Assembly: GCF_019393635.1 (NCBI RefSeq)
Contig: NC_057861.1
Coordinates: 305,309,468-305,373,467 of the forward strand
DNA from: Dromiciops gliroides
Taxonomy: Eukaryota > Chordata > Mammalia > Microbiotheria > Microbiotheriidae
DNA: 64,000 nucleotides
Direction: 5' to 3'
Below the pieces are notes generated by a model that was not told the origin of the DNA, made no database searches, and saw only the letters and a program-made list of their open reading frames with translations. Of the stretch, positions 1 through 57,479 are shown in pieces; the first letter of the stretch is position 1, and every line of letters starts with the position of its first letter. A program made the position numbers and the translations under genes.

Positions 1-536
1 TTTCCCACCTCTCCCAAAGCACTGAGCTGAAACCAACAAATTCATTTTATTTAGGTCTTTGAGCTAAACTCACACATTGGGTCCTATCTGTGACAGGCCA
101 GTGCTTTATCCACTAATTAAGTCACCCAGCCTCAGATAAATCCTTTGCTCTGCCGGGCTGCTTATCTGGGGCCGCCCAGAGGCTCCTTTATTCATATCCA
201 TTTCTGTGTAGAAATCGAATGTTTCTGCATAACTATTTCTTAGCAAATGTGGAAAATAGAAATAAAACAATTATCTACTCCAAGAAAGAAGATTCTCACT
301 GTGTTGTTTCCTGTGCCTTAGAAGGATGAGTCTTAGAGAGTTGGAGTTTTTGGTTTGTTTTCAAATTTACCCTGTAAATGTGCATTCTAGTTTATTTTCC
401 CTGGAATTATCTCATTGGGAGATATGCAGCATTGTGGTGTAGTGTTGGAATCAGAGGACCTGGGTGTTCTTATTCTGCCTGTTTACTGAGTGTTTTCACA
501 TTGGACAAGCCACTTAAACTCTATGGGCTTCAGTTT
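1..536. other. Upstream flank, mostly without recognisable features
   Basis: AT-rich intergenic DNA. The last part (about 420-536) reads as a degraded MIR-type SINE in plus orientation (ggaatcagaggacctgggtg, then cacttaaact). Nothing else is recognisable. Confidence 0.5.
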
Positions 537-702
537 GCTGTTGTTGTTCAGTCACGTCCAACTCTGTGACCCCATTTGGGATGTCCTTGGCAAAGATACT
601 GGAGTGGTTTGCCATTTCCTTCTCCAGCTCATTTTACGGATGAGGAAACTGAGGCAAACAGGGTTAAGTGCCTTGTTCAGCATCACACAGCTAGTAAACA
701 TT
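537..702 (-). repeat. Mar1-like CORE-SINE 3' part, antisense
   Basis: Reads in reverse as the long marsupial CORE-SINE tail: gttgttcagtcacgtccaac, then tggtttgccatttccttctc, then gatgaggaaactgaggcaaa. The tRNA-like head is missing. Confidence 0.75.
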
Positions 703-789
703 TGAGTCTAAGGTCCATTCTAGGTCTAACTCTGAATTGATACATTCCAGAAATTTTTTTTTTTAGATTTTCATCATTCTGCTGATCTT

Positions 790-963
790 TTTTCTTTTCT
801 TTTTTTTGTTTGTGTTTTGTTTTTTTGGTGGGGCAGTGAGGGTTAAGTGACTTGCCCAACGTCACACAGCTAGTAAGTGTCAAGTGTCTGAGGCTGGATT
901 TGAACTCAGGTCCTCCTGAATCCAGGGCCGGTGCTTTATCCCCTGCACCACCTAGCTACCCCT
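790..963 (-). repeat. Short marsupial CORE-SINE, full length, antisense
   Basis: Poly(T), then ggttaagtgacttgccc and on to ccacctagctacccc. Flanked by a perfect 14-bp target duplication attctgctgatctt (776-789 and 964-977). Confidence 0.92.
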
Positions 964-1267
964 ATTCTGCTGATCTTAATGTCATCATTATCCAATATTT
1001 GTAGAGTATAAAGCAGTTAGTTTTCTAAAGACACTGATCTTAGAAATGGAAAGTTGTATATTACAAAGTTGATCCAGCACTTAGCACAGTGTCCGGCATG
1101 GTATGCACTTAATTATTTTTATCTTATTGACTTATTAGTCCTTATGGTAGTGTGATCTTCCTATATTTGTGCCCCTAGAATGAGACATATCAGGAAAAAT
1201 ATGCATGTAGATACAGATTTAAAAAGCAGCGATAATAGGTTACATTCAGATTTTGCACAAGTCAAGT

Positions 1268-1502
1268 ATAAAGGAGCATAGTGCATAGACTGCCAAACCT
1301 GGAATCAGGAAGACCTGAGTTCAGATCTGGTCTCAGGCACTTCTTAGTTGTGTGACCCTGGGCAAGTCACTTCACCCTGTTTGCCTGACTTTCCTCATCT
1401 GTAAAATGAGCTGGATAAGGAAATGGCAAACCAGTCCAATCTCTTTGCTAAGAAAACCTTAAATGGGATCATAAAGAGTTGGATGGGACTGAACAACAAT
1501 TG
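1268..1502 (+). repeat. Mar1-like CORE-SINE, sense
   Basis: Has the SINE body (gtgtgaccctgggcaagtca), the shared tail tcatctgtaaaatgagctgg, and the end gttggatgggactgaacaac. Diverged head. Confidence 0.8.
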
Positions 1503-1519
1503 AGGTAGCCTGATATGCT

Positions 1520-1735
1520 ATGTAGGGTTTGCAAAGCATCCATGATTTCATGTGATCCTTACAACGATGCTGTGGGGGTAAGTACTGCAGGTATTATTAC
1601 GTCCCTTGACCTTTTACAGATGAGGAACAAGGCTCTGGTTATGTAACTTGTCTATGTTTGAGACTGACCCTCAGGCAGGTTTTTTCTAGCTCCAAACCAA
1701 TGTCCTTCCCAGTGCACTATCTACTACCTTCTAGT
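1520..1735 (-). repeat. MIR remnant, antisense
   Basis: Weak match to the reversed MIR core: gatccttacaacgatgctg, then cttttacagatgaggaacaa. Old and diverged. Confidence 0.55.
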
Positions 1736-1929
1736 AACATCAAACACATTTCCATGATAATTGAGATACTTCTTCTAGGTGAAGAGTAATGAATTCATTC
1801 AAAAGTGTCACATATCATCACGAATGTATCACATTTTGTACATCTTGATCACCAGAAGTATGACTATCTTGTAGCGACAAAGTCGTTAAGCTGATATTCC
1901 TCAAGCCCAGGTCTGACAATGTCATTGTA

Positions 1930-2318
1930 GCAGAAAAGCTACAGTGTCTATGACTCCTAGGATAAAATACAGGATCTCTTTTGGAATGCAAAGCCCATCT
2001 TAGTCGATGTTCCAGCCTGACCAGCCTCTTTGTGTCCCTCTCAGTTTCTGGACCTTTGTATAGCCTGAAGCTTGGGGAGGCTAGAAAGCTCTTTGCCTCC
2101 TCTGACTGGAGGAAGCTGCTTTTTTTGAGCTACTCTGTTAATACTTCCCCTTCCCATTGCTTTTTCTTGGTGTAAGTTTTGATTTTGCTTATTTCTGTAC
2201 CTCTTGTCCTCCAGTAGAATGACATCAAAAGTGCTGGAAGTGGTTTGGGTTTCTTTGCTTTTGTGCTTGTATCTCCAGCACCTAATAGGCATTTAAATCC
2301 TTGTTGAATAAATGATGA
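1930..2318 (+). repeat. L2-type LINE 3' end
   Basis: Ends with the recognisable L2 3' terminus: gtatctccagcacctaatag, then gttgaataaatgatgaac. Upstream text reads like the body of the same fragment. Confidence 0.55.
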
Positions 2319-3325
2319 ACAACTGGATTTAAAATTAATTAAAATGAAAGTATATCAATAAAAATACCCAAGAAGAGTAATATAACTTATATGCTAAAAG
2401 AATATAGCTAAAGGTTTTTGATATTTATTTAAAAATATGAAATTAATTTATTTTTAAAAAGATCAATACAAATAATTTTTTAAAAACAACCCCCCCCCCA
2501 AATCGTAAGTTTCCTCTTAAATGTACTGGATTCCCCTTCCCCCATAAAAGTGTATAATATTTGTAAACCTTTGGCCCCTCATGAGCCTTATCAAAAAGAA
2601 AACTAAAATGTAAGCAAACCACGTGCTACTCATTGAGTTTCAATGAAATTTTGCCCAATTTTTGCTGACTCACCAGTCATTATGGAGTCTGTGTGTTAGA
2701 TAATAGATAAGCATTATCTCCATTTGGCAGAAAGTGAAATATAGCAGGAGATAGAGTATTTGACTTATCCAGGGTCTTCCAGATGTGCCTAAGTGAAGAG
2801 AGAATTCAGACTTCTAATTTCCTCTTGCTCTCTAATTCTCCACCCTTAGAGTGCTTCTGATGCTGAATTTAAAAATAGGTAAAAGCTTCAGGCTTTTCAT
2901 GGCAAGACAGTATATCCCTCATACTAGAAAAACTCTTTGAAAGGAACAAATGTAGACTCAGTAATGAAATATAAGGAAAACTGAATTTTAAAAAACTATC
3001 ATTCTCCATTTCTCAGCAACAATCCTATAGAATTCCCATTTGATTTTACCTTTAGATCATAACTGGTTTTTTAATTGGGGCCCCCACTGCAACAGGAATA
3101 ATCATTTTTAGGAAACTGAATGATTTGATCAGCACCTCAACTTTCCAGGTACAGAACCAAGTTAATTTTTATTTCATGCAATATTGTGGCCATTCTGTTG
3201 ATAAGCCTGGCTCTTCTGATCTCAGACAATTCAATTTGCCAAACTACTTTGTATATATATACACATACATACAAGGCGCTATGGCCACTGATCCACTGCA
3301 TACTTTGTCTACCCCCATTAAATAA
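2319..3325. other. Upstream flank, no clear feature
   Basis: AT-rich DNA with a short poly(C) at about 2491-2499 and a possible faint MIR remnant near 2690-2800. Nothing coding is seen. Confidence 0.4.
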
Positions 3326-3420
3326 TTTTTTTTTTTTGGGCCAATGAGGAGTAAGTGGCTTGCCCAGGGTCACACAGCTATTGTCAAGTGTCTGAGGCCA
3401 CATTTGAACTCAGGTCTCAC
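3326..3420 (-). repeat. Short CORE-SINE, 5'-truncated, antisense
   Basis: Poly(T), then gcttgcccagggtcacacag, ending inside the SINE at aactcaggtctcac. Confidence 0.8.
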
Positions 3421-3855
3421 TTTTGTATTTTTAATACTGAGTGCTTAGCAGGTTTTCACATCATAAACACAATGAATGCTTTTTATTCAAAACATACATT
3501 TATAGGTAGGTTTGAAAATTGCAAAAGGGACATAATGTGATTTTGGAGAGGAGGTCAGTCACATTCATCTGAGGCTTGAAGGCAACCAGCAGTTGTAAGA
3601 GGTGGTGGTAAAGAGAAAGCATTTCAGGTATGTGGAAAGGAAGGCCCTGGGCTGGGAATGTAGTATGGAATGCCATACTACACGTGTGTTTAACAACAAT
3701 AAGCATTTATTAAGTACTCTGCGGGGCACTAGGGAAATGGAAACAAAAACAGTCCCTTCCCTCAGGCAACATTCAAACAACTGTACAAACTATATACATA
3801 TGCTTATATCTGCATCCATGTGTGTATATACAGCCACATACACACACATATGTGG

Positions 3856-4088
3856 AGTAGCTAGGTGGCACTGTGGATAGAGTGTCATGCTTGGATTCGG
3901 GAGGACCTGAGTTCAAATTTGGCCTCAGACACTAGCTGTGTGACCCTGGGCAAGTCACTTAACCCCATTTTCCTCAGTTTCCTCATCTGTAAAATAAACT
4001 GTGGAAGGAAATGGCAAACCACTCCAGTATCTGCCACGAAAACCCCTTATGAGGTCATGACAGAAAAACGACTCAACGACAAAAACTT
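3856..4088 (+). repeat. Mar1-like CORE-SINE, sense, near full length
   Basis: Starts gtagctaggtggcactgtgg and runs to the tail ggaaggaaatggcaaaccac and cgactcaacgacaaaaac. It sits about 110 bp upstream of the FECH CpG island. Confidence 0.9.
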
Positions 4089-4199
4089 GCATAGGGGCTA
4101 TGTGATGGATAAATTAATCTCTCCCATCCTCATTTTCCTCAAGGGGCAAATAAAGGCGCTGGGTTAGAGAACTTTACTTTGCCAGCCCTGCCGTAGTCC

Positions 4200-4496
4200 C
4201 CTCCTCAGTGGGCAGAGAGGACGGGGGTGGATCTTGGGGCCGGCCCCTCCCCTACTCCATGGCCCCTCCCCACTCCCGGAGCCTGGTCTGATTAGGCGTA
4301 GTTGTCCAGCGGGTGCTGCAGCGGAGCGATTGGCGTCGTCCCAGCGGGGTGCCGAGTCCCGCGTTGCAAGCGAGAGCCTGGGGCTGTGACGACCCGGGGC
4401 GGTGGGCAGGACCGGGCGCGCGTGCGCAGGAGCCGCCGTGGGAACGCAGCGCCGCGGCCTCGGTGGAAAGACGGAAAGCTGCTAGTTAACACCAAC
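4200..4496 (+). promoter_or_regulatory. FECH: FECH CpG-island promoter and 5' UTR
   Basis: This stretch is GC- and CpG-rich in an otherwise AT-rich window and has no TATA box. Visible motifs are CCCCTCCCC-type Sp1/KLF boxes near 4246 and 4262, an inverted CCAAT box (GATTGGC, 4328-4334), a GC box (GGGGCGGTGGGC, 4396-4407) and an NRF1-like palindrome (GCGCGCGTGCGC, 4416-4427). Sp1-driven TATA-less control is known for human FECH; the NRF1 and NF-Y sites are inference from motif alone. The transcription start cannot be fixed from sequence. Confidence 0.75.
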
Positions 4497-50328
<45,832 letters not shown>

Positions 50329-50668
50329 CACATGGTCTGCGAAGCCAGTTGGATTAGTCAGGAGAAGAACTTCCTGGGGTGACCCCACAAACATCCCAAA
50401 GACCACTCATTTGGGGGGAAAATGTTTAGAAGTAAAGGAATGAAATTACATTTCAATGTTGACAAATCCTTTGGTACGTTTTGCTTGATATTATGTAGGT
50501 AGTGATTCTTAAGATCCCTGTAGAAGGAATTCTATTTTTATGTACTTAATATATTGTGAGCATTCACATTTTATTCTTTTAAATATACTGGCATTCTTTA
50601 AGTAGTGGTAGCATAATGGCCAGTTGGCTGTTTCATTTAAATAATAAACAGATGTATTTTAAAGACTT
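50329..50668 (+). terminator. FECH: FECH 3' UTR with poly(A) signal
   Basis: A canonical AATAAA lies at 50643-50648, 315 nt after the stop, followed by a T/GT-rich stretch (actttttggtctttttgg) suited to cleavage about 15-25 nt downstream. That would give a short 3' UTR of about 340 nt. The exact cleavage base is an estimate. A further AATAAA at 51928-51933 could end a longer form, but nothing else supports it. Confidence 0.8.
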
Positions 50669-50701
50669 TTTGGTCTTTTTGGATTCTGGAGACACATTTT
50701 A

Positions 50702-50865
50702 TTTTATTTTATTTTATTTTGGGTGTGTGTGTGTGGCAATTGGGGTTAAGTGACTTGCCCAGGATCACACAGCTAGTATGTGTCAAGTGTCTGAGGCTGC
50801 ATTTGAACTCAGGTCCTCCTGACTCCAGAGCCGGTGCTCTATCCACTGCGCCACCTAGCTGCCCC
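50702..50865 (-). repeat. Short CORE-SINE, antisense
   Basis: Begins ~53 bp after the FECH AATAAA, with a (TTTTA)n tail. Perfect 13-bp target duplication gagacacatttta (50689-50701 and 50866-50878). Confidence 0.95.
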
Positions 50866-50878
50866 GAGACACATTTTA

Positions 50879-53371
50879 AATAATAGATTTTGGTTTCATC
50901 ACCAAAGACATTTTACAGATGTAGCTATCCCATTGGACTATAGGGATGATTGAGACTTGTTTACATTTCCTTCATCTGTTTTCCTTTCTGATTCATCAAA
51001 AAATGTATCTCTGAAAAACCTAACTTGAAAAGAAGACTACTCTGTGTTCTTTCTGTGTCCTAGCAGTAGCAGTGTGTCATTGGGATGCCCAAGTTCACCA
51101 ATGATTTACCAGAAGTTTGCCAGTGAAGCTGGTTGTCTTTGCATATTACTGTTTTCATTGGTAATAGTGAAATGTGTTGATTTTTAAATCTCCTGAGATT
51201 CTGAGATCCCTTTGGATAAAGCCTCAGGGTTGCTCTCAGCCTAAAAATATATTGTCTATCATGCATAACTTTATGGAGATTTACATTATTATAAGACCAT
51301 GGCTCATGGTCTTTCCTTCTGGCCTCTGGAGGTAAATTTATTTTCTTGAGGATGATGTTACTGAGAAATTTTGATGATGCCTTGATTTTTAATTTTTCTC
51401 CCAGAATCCCAGGGAGCACCTCCATGCAAATTTTCTTCTGAGATGAGGTTTTTTATTCTGCATAGGTCTATTTTGAAAATTATTTTTTGAATGGCAAATA
51501 TGTTTTATAATCAAGTGCTCTTCTTCTTCTTTTTTTTTGGCGGGGCAATGAGGGTTAAGTGACTTGCCTAGGGTCACATAGCTAGTAAGTGTCAAGTGTC
51601 TAGGGTCAGATTTGAACTCAGGTCCTCCTGAATACTTTATCTACTGCACCACCTAGCTGCCTCCTAATTATGAGCTCTTACCCCCTCATGCAGCAATGAT
51701 GCCAGATAATCAGATCTCCTATGTTCTGACTTAAATGGATTAAAATTCATCATCAGCCACATACACAGTAGAATTTATAATGATCACTATTTTCCTTCTT
51801 TTTCCAAACCCAACACTTCATGTTCTTCAAAAGAGATTTTCTCTGTTTGATATTTTTTTAAAAAAGTTTAGAAAGTAGTAATCATCAGAGGATTTATAGC
51901 TCTTCTGTATTTAGGATTTGCTGTGTTAATAAATATTATGACATGAGTAAGGTTTCTTTGGAGATACATAGATGATACTGAACCAATTTAATTCATGTTG
52001 TCTAAAATCAAAATGATTTAATAGAAGGAAATTAATGTACCTCAAGGCACATGAAAAATTGCCTCCCACTTTTGTTGTCCCCGTAGTTGTCCTCTCCACA
52101 ACTTAGAGTCCTATGTGATACGGGAAAAAGAAAGAAAGACAGAATAAAAGGAACAGCTGAATATCAATCATTTGGTGAAAAAGAAAAGAAATGGACTTTT
52201 CTGTAGCTTAACTTGGTTCTGAGTAAAAAGCACGTGGTTAGGCCCTAATTGTAGGATGTCATTCATACAGAACTGATTATTGCTGGCTTAGAACAACTTC
52301 TTGAGCTTTGATTTGAGTTTCATATCATAAAGAATGAGTAGTATTTCACTCATTTACTGCAAGAAACTATAGTCCAACTCTTTTTTTAGTCTATTAGTGT
52401 TGCCTAGCTCTTAGATATCCTTGGTTAGAAAATTTAAAGAATGATTGAGGCAATCCAGGTTAGTAGCACTTCAGACCCTCAGGATTGAAGCAGAGCCACA
52501 TCCTTAAAATCCCTGCAGAAAAGACCGGTCTGTGCTCTGCCACCCTGCCTCCCTTTTATCCCACACCTAGTCAGTTGATCAAGGAACCTTGGAAATTAGT
52601 CTGGATCAAGAGTCTTGGTGCTGATTTAGAAGCAGGCCAGCTTCCAGTATTAAGGCATTGAGGTGACATTTATTTGGATCTTTGCCCATGGTATCGGGTA
52701 CTTTTACATGTTAACCTTGACTGCTATTTAATTACTGCTTGATAGGTCTAGTGTTTGGTAGGACCAAATTATTGATAGATCTATTTTGGACTATTAGGTA
52801 GTCTTTGAGAAGAGTGTTTGCTTACTTGTCAACTTCAGGATTACAAATGTCTACTCTGCGTAATTAGTGCTAAAATATCACCAGCTCTCCCCAAACTGAG
52901 TTCCTGTGTAGTACTGACTTGAAATTGATGAAGCAACTTCTTATAAGGTTTGAAAGAGCTGTGATTATTAGGTAATTTGGCTTGCCAAGATTAGTGTAAG
53001 GGACAGAACCTCCTTAAATACAATCCCTTAGGGATGTAACCATTTAAAGATTATACAGTTTCACTGCCACCATTGACCTGTTTATTAGTTCTTGTATTGA
53101 AAGTAAACTCACTTTGTAACATTTGAGAGAAACTCAGCTTTGAAAACCTTTTATGCTTTTTACTTTGCCAAAGAGTTTGCTAAATCCAGCTGCCCTCTAG
53201 CACACTGTTGGGGTTCATTAAGTAGTTAATTAATAACAATAAATTTCTTGGTGGTACAACTCTTCCTCAACCTGTTACTAGTGTATAGCATTAAATCGAG
53301 CTAGAAACTTTACTCATTCTCAGAATCACATTGTGCTCTGTCCCTTTTCCATATGTCTTCTATACAGTGGT
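50879..53371. other. Downstream flank
   Basis: Apart from one SINE (51528-51664) I recognise nothing. An AATAAA at 51928-51933 and others further on might serve a longer FECH transcript, but this is unsupported. Confidence 0.5.
51528..51664 (-). repeat. Short CORE-SINE, antisense, with internal deletion
   Basis: Reads through ggtcctcctgaatactttat, lacking about 16 bases of the usual ccagggccggtgc region. Confidence 0.9.
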
Positions 53372-53518
53372 GTTTTTTTTTTAATGAGGCAGTTGGGGTT
53401 AAGTGACTTGGCCAAGGTCACACAGCTTGTAAGTGTTATGTGTCTGATGCCGGATTTGAACTCAGGTACTCCTGACTCCAGGGCCAGTGCTCTATCCACT
53501 GTGCCACCTAGCTGCCCC
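53372..53518 (-). repeat. Short CORE-SINE, antisense
   Basis: Full length. Flanking tacagtggtg / tacagtggtt is a target duplication with one mismatch. Confidence 0.92.
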
Positions 53519-53848
53519 TGTACAGTGGTTCTTAACTGTGTGATTGTAATGGTGAAAGTACAAGGAAAAAATAGAATGTTTGGTACCATGTTGCCAGAGC
53601 TTTGGCTCAGAGCAGACACCAGGTGCATAAAGCACCCCAATAACCATATTTTCTTTTGTTATCCATAGAAGTCATTGATACATAATGAAAAGGAGGAGAT
53701 AGTGGTTCATGTAGGTTTTCATTTGGCTCCCAAATACAGATTTTCCTTCTCTTCTTTTTCTGAAGAAATTTTCTTGTTTAATGTGAGATAAGTCATATAG
53801 AACAAGGCTACCATTTTTTTTTTTTGAGGAGGAAGGGGCAGAGCTAGA

Positions 53849-54052
53849 CCAGTGATTTTCAAAGTGTGGTGCAGGAACCCAAAGTCAAAACTATTTTCAT
53901 TATCGTGCTAAATTTTAGTTTCTAATATGGTAAATATCAATAGATATAACCTACCTAAAGCAAAAGTTCTTTGGGGGTGAGGGTGCTCAATCATTTTTAA
54001 GACTGTAAAGTGGTCTTGAGACCAAAAAGTTTGAGAACCATGGTCTAGGCAA
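53849..54052 (+). mobile_element. hAT (Charlie-like) non-autonomous DNA transposon, old
   Basis: About 200 bp with imperfect inverted ends: left cagtgattttcaaagtgtgg, right aagtttgagaaccatggtct. The inner phrase aaagtcaaaactattttcat is typical of MER-type Charlie relatives. The exact family is not certain. Confidence 0.55.
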
Positions 54053-54947
54053 TATGGGGTCACTCTGATACACACACATACACACAGATAGACAGAGATG
54101 TTTTACGAATTTGCATTATTGAAGAAGCCATAATTGAAATAGGTAAGTTAGATGGTTTGTGCACCTAGCTGCAGATGTATTCAGATCAGATATTTAGGAC
54201 CTGACACATTTTTTAAAGTGTGAGGAATTATTCAACCAAGAGGGTAGTAAGATCAGAATGAATACCAGTGAGTAGGGGCAGGGTAAGACCCTCACCCACC
54301 CCAGAGTTGCGATCCTCTCTCCTCCCAAGGGTAGTTGCTTTGGCAGAAAGCCAGATTGCTAGGGATAAGCTGCAGCTGGGGACAGGGAAAAATTAGGAGC
54401 TGTACCTTAAAATTGAGGACATCTGGTAGTCTTAACAATCAAAATATCTGTATGTGTGTGCACATGCATGTTCATGTCAGGAGAATCCTCCAAGAGCCTT
54501 CATCCTCATCCCTTAGTAGATTGTTGGAAGCATTCAAAGACAGGATCAATTTGACATCATTGTTTCACTGGTTCTTGTATTCAACTAATTTTTCTTTAAA
54601 AGTGTTTCCTGAAAAGGTCCGACCCTAAAGATGCATGATGGTGATTGGGGAAAATAATTCAACTGATTTTAAGAGTCTGGAAACAGAATTTAGATTTAGT
54701 GCTGGATTCAGACCCCTCAATGGAAATTAATTTCTTGGTTCTCATCAGAAAGACATGGACTCTTGAGGACATTTTGAACTATTAAACAATAGTTTATTTT
54801 CTGTTATTTATTCATATGACACCTGCAAATTTAAAAGATAATTTTAAACACACTATCTGCTTTAGGACTCTTTGAAAACACAACTCTAGAACTTTACTGT
54901 AGGTGAAAAAACTTTAGTGATCATCAAGCACTTGACTATATATATAT

Positions 54948-55096
54948 ATTTTTTTGGGGGGGGGGCAATGAGGGTTAAGTGACTTGCCCAGGGTCACACA
55001 GCCAGTAAGTGCCAAGTGTCTGAGGCCAGATTTGAACTCAGGTACTCCTGAATCCAGGGCCAGTGCTTTATCCACTCCACCACCTAGCTGTCCCCA
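54948..55096 (-). repeat. Short CORE-SINE, antisense
   Basis: Poly(T), a run of 12 G, then caatgagggttaagtgac through cacctagctgtcccc. Inserted near a short TA repeat. Confidence 0.9.
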
Positions 55097-55109
55097 ACTT
55101 TATATGTTT

Positions 55110-55260
55110 AAACCAAGGCCCATAGAAATTAAGTGACTTGCCTGAGGTTATGTGACAAATTAGTAGCAGAACCAGAATTAGACCCTAGAGTAGAGTTCTC
55201 CTGTCTTCTACTCTAGTGCTTTTCCCACTATTCCAAAATTCCAGTCTAGGAAATAGTGTT
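55110..55260 (-). repeat. MIR-like remnant, antisense
   Basis: aaattaagtgacttgcctga, then ttagtagcagaaccagaatt, then agtgcttttcccactattcc. Confidence 0.6.
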
Positions 55261-55482
55261 CTAAGTGAGGTTCTGTGTACATATTTCAATTTTATTTCAT
55301 AAAATAAGTTTAAGGAGACAGATTTTGCCATGAGCCAGAGTTCTGCTTTAGCCAATGCCATTAATCTTTTAAAAAAATAAATAGGATCTAAAACCTAATT
55401 AATATTGTATTATTAATGTTGAACTTTAATGTTATTATTGAGTATTGCTAGTTAAATGAAACAATTGTACCCAACAGCTTTT

Positions 55483-55629
55483 TTTTTTCTCCCCTCGGGA
55501 CAATGAGGGTTAAGTGACTTGCCCAGGGTCACACAGCTATTAGGTGTCAAGAGTTTGAGGTCAGATTTGAACCCAGGTCCTCCTGAATCCAGGGTTGGTG
55601 CTTTATCCGCTGTGCCACCTAGCTGCCCC
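55483..55629 (-). repeat. Short CORE-SINE, antisense (first of three in a row)
   Basis: Subtype with taggtgtcaagagtttgagg. Preceded and followed by ccaacagctttt. Confidence 0.93.
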
Positions 55630-55642
55630 CCAACAGCTTTTT

Positions 55643-55806
55643 GTTGTTGTTGTTGTTTTGGGGTTTTTTTGCAGGGCAATGAGGGTTAAGTGACTTGCCC
55701 AGGGTCACACAGCTAGTAAGTGTCAAGTGTCTGAGGCTAGATTTGAACTGAGGTACTCCTGAATCCAGGGCTGGTGCTTTACCACTGCAGCATCTAGCTG
55801 CCCTCT
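55643..55806 (-). repeat. Short CORE-SINE, antisense (second of three)
   Basis: Subtype with aagtgtcaagtgtctgaggc. (GTT)n tail. Bounded by ccaacagctttt on both sides. Confidence 0.93.
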
Positions 55807-55819
55807 CCCAACAGCTTTT

Positions 55820-55968
55820 CCTTTTTTTTTTTGGTGAGGCAATTGGGGTTAAGTGACTTGCCCAGGGTCACACAGCTAGTAAGTGTTAAGTGTCTGAGGC
55901 CGGAATTGAACTCAGGTCCTCCTGAATCCAGGGCCGGTGCTCTATCCACTGCGCCACCTAGCTGCCCC
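55820..55968 (-). repeat. Short CORE-SINE, antisense (third of three)
   Basis: Subtype with aagtgttaagtgtctgaggc and a gaggcaattgggg start. Bounded by tcccaacagctttt on both sides. Confidence 0.93.
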
Positions 55969-56625
55969 TCCCAACAGCTTTTAAAAAAAAATATTTGTTA
56001 GGTTCCTCTGGCATATGTACATGTAAAAGCATATGTACTATAACAATTTGTTTCCTATTTGATTGCTTTAAATGTTGCTTTTCTTAAGATGTCTTTGAAA
56101 ATATTGTGATTGTTTTTATCTAGAATCATTGGTCTCCATTTTGATGTAATGTTGGCTAAATGAATTATATCAGTTGCCACTGAGATGGATGTTGGAATTA
56201 AAAACATTTTTTGGGGGAAAAACAAATAAACTCATGTCTGGTCTGAGACATTTGTTTTTTGTTGTTTTTTTTTTTAAATCTTGTATAGGGAGGCTGCATC
56301 CAGTTGCCATTTGAGGTTTTCTTTTCCAAATACACAGAACCTGACCCAGAGTACTTTATGATCTGAGGACAAAGAATCTTACATAGAATCCTCCCTATCC
56401 TAGACATTCAAGTGATGTGTGGGGAAAGGAGCTCTACTTTCATGACATTCAAGTCTAGAAGGACTAGACTTGTGAAATGTTCCAAGGTTTTACCTCTCCT
56501 TTCCTTGGGTTCAATCAATCAGATATTTTAAGGATTCCTGTAGTCCTGATGATCAGTGTGTGTTTACACAATCTACCTCTTGATTTCATATTATCTTGTT
56601 TAATTTTCAGAAGTATATATATTTT

Positions 56626-56769
56626 CTTTTTTTTTCGGGCAATGGGGGTTAAGTGACTTGCCCAGGGTTACACAGCTAGTAAGTGTCAAGTGTCTGAGGC
56701 TGGATTTGAACCCAGGTACTCCTGAATCCAGGGCTGGTGCTTTATCCACTGCGCCACCTAGCTGCCCCC
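56626..56769 (-). repeat. Short CORE-SINE, antisense
   Basis: Perfect 11-bp target duplication tatatattttc (56615-56625 and 56770-56780). Confidence 0.94.
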
Positions 56770-56920
56770 TATATATTTTCAAAGTACTTCCCTTAGTGAC
56801 CCATTGCAATGGAGAGGTTGCTCTGGGTTCTTGGAATCTCTTGGTGCTGGTGAATAGCTGTGATAGGTCTTGCCAAAAGGGAAGCACTTAGTACAGACCT
56901 AGAAATGGTCTGTATGTATG

Positions 56921-56969
56921 GGCTGAGGCTGAGGCTGAGGCCAGCCCAGCCCAGCCCAGCCCAGCCCAG
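56921..56969 (+). repeat. (GGCTGA)n/(CAGCC)n compound microsatellite
   Basis: Three GGCTGA units followed by about six CAGCC units. Confidence 0.95.
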
Positions 56970-57291
56970 TTTGGAGAGGCTCATCATCAGAGGATTGGCC
57001 GCCATATGGTTATTGGAGTGGGGTGAGGCAGAGAGGGATAGCAACTCACAAGACCATATACTGAAATATGGAGGGATTGTGGCCTATATTGGTAGAGGGG
57101 GCACACACATCAATGAAATTATATATACATTTATATATGTACATTTAAATGATATCTCTTTGAAGAGTAAGATATATAGAATAAGTCTAGATGTCTCATT
57201 GTCCCGGTTAGAATACAAGCTGGAAGACAAGCACCATACGGTCATTTGTTTCACCCCTTACCCCAAAGCATTTAGTAATACATAAAGTCTT

Positions 57292-57441
57292 TTTTTTTTT
57301 TTTTTGGTGGGGCGATGGGGGTTAAGTGACTTGCCCAGGGTCCCACAGCTAGCAAGTGTCAAGTGTCTGAGGCCGGATTTGAACTCAGGTACTCCTGAAT
57401 CCAGCGCTGGTGCTTTATCCACTGTGCCACCTAGCTGCCCA
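57292..57441 (-). repeat. Short CORE-SINE, antisense
   Basis: Perfect 15-bp target duplication aatacataaagtctt (57277-57291 and 57442-57456). Confidence 0.95.
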
Positions 57442-57479
57442 AATACATAAAGTCTTAACTTGAGTACCACTTAAATCTG

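Noticed and set aside
1-4200. Expected neighbour gene (NARS1 3' end, adjacent to FECH in human)
   Set aside because: No asparaginyl-tRNA synthetase coding text is seen; the neighbour probably lies outside the window.
4302-4496. Upstream in-frame ATG extending FECH by 65 residues
   Set aside because: The extension is CpG-island sequence with no similarity to the family, and the ATG at 4497 has a strong context and matches human Met8.
51928-51933. Second FECH poly(A) signal
   Set aside because: AATAAA is common in AT-rich DNA and no downstream element or conservation can be judged from this sequence alone.
55483-55968. Regularly spaced repeats resembling a CRISPR-like or tandem array
   Set aside because: The units are three different SINEs with target duplications between them, in a mammalian genome.
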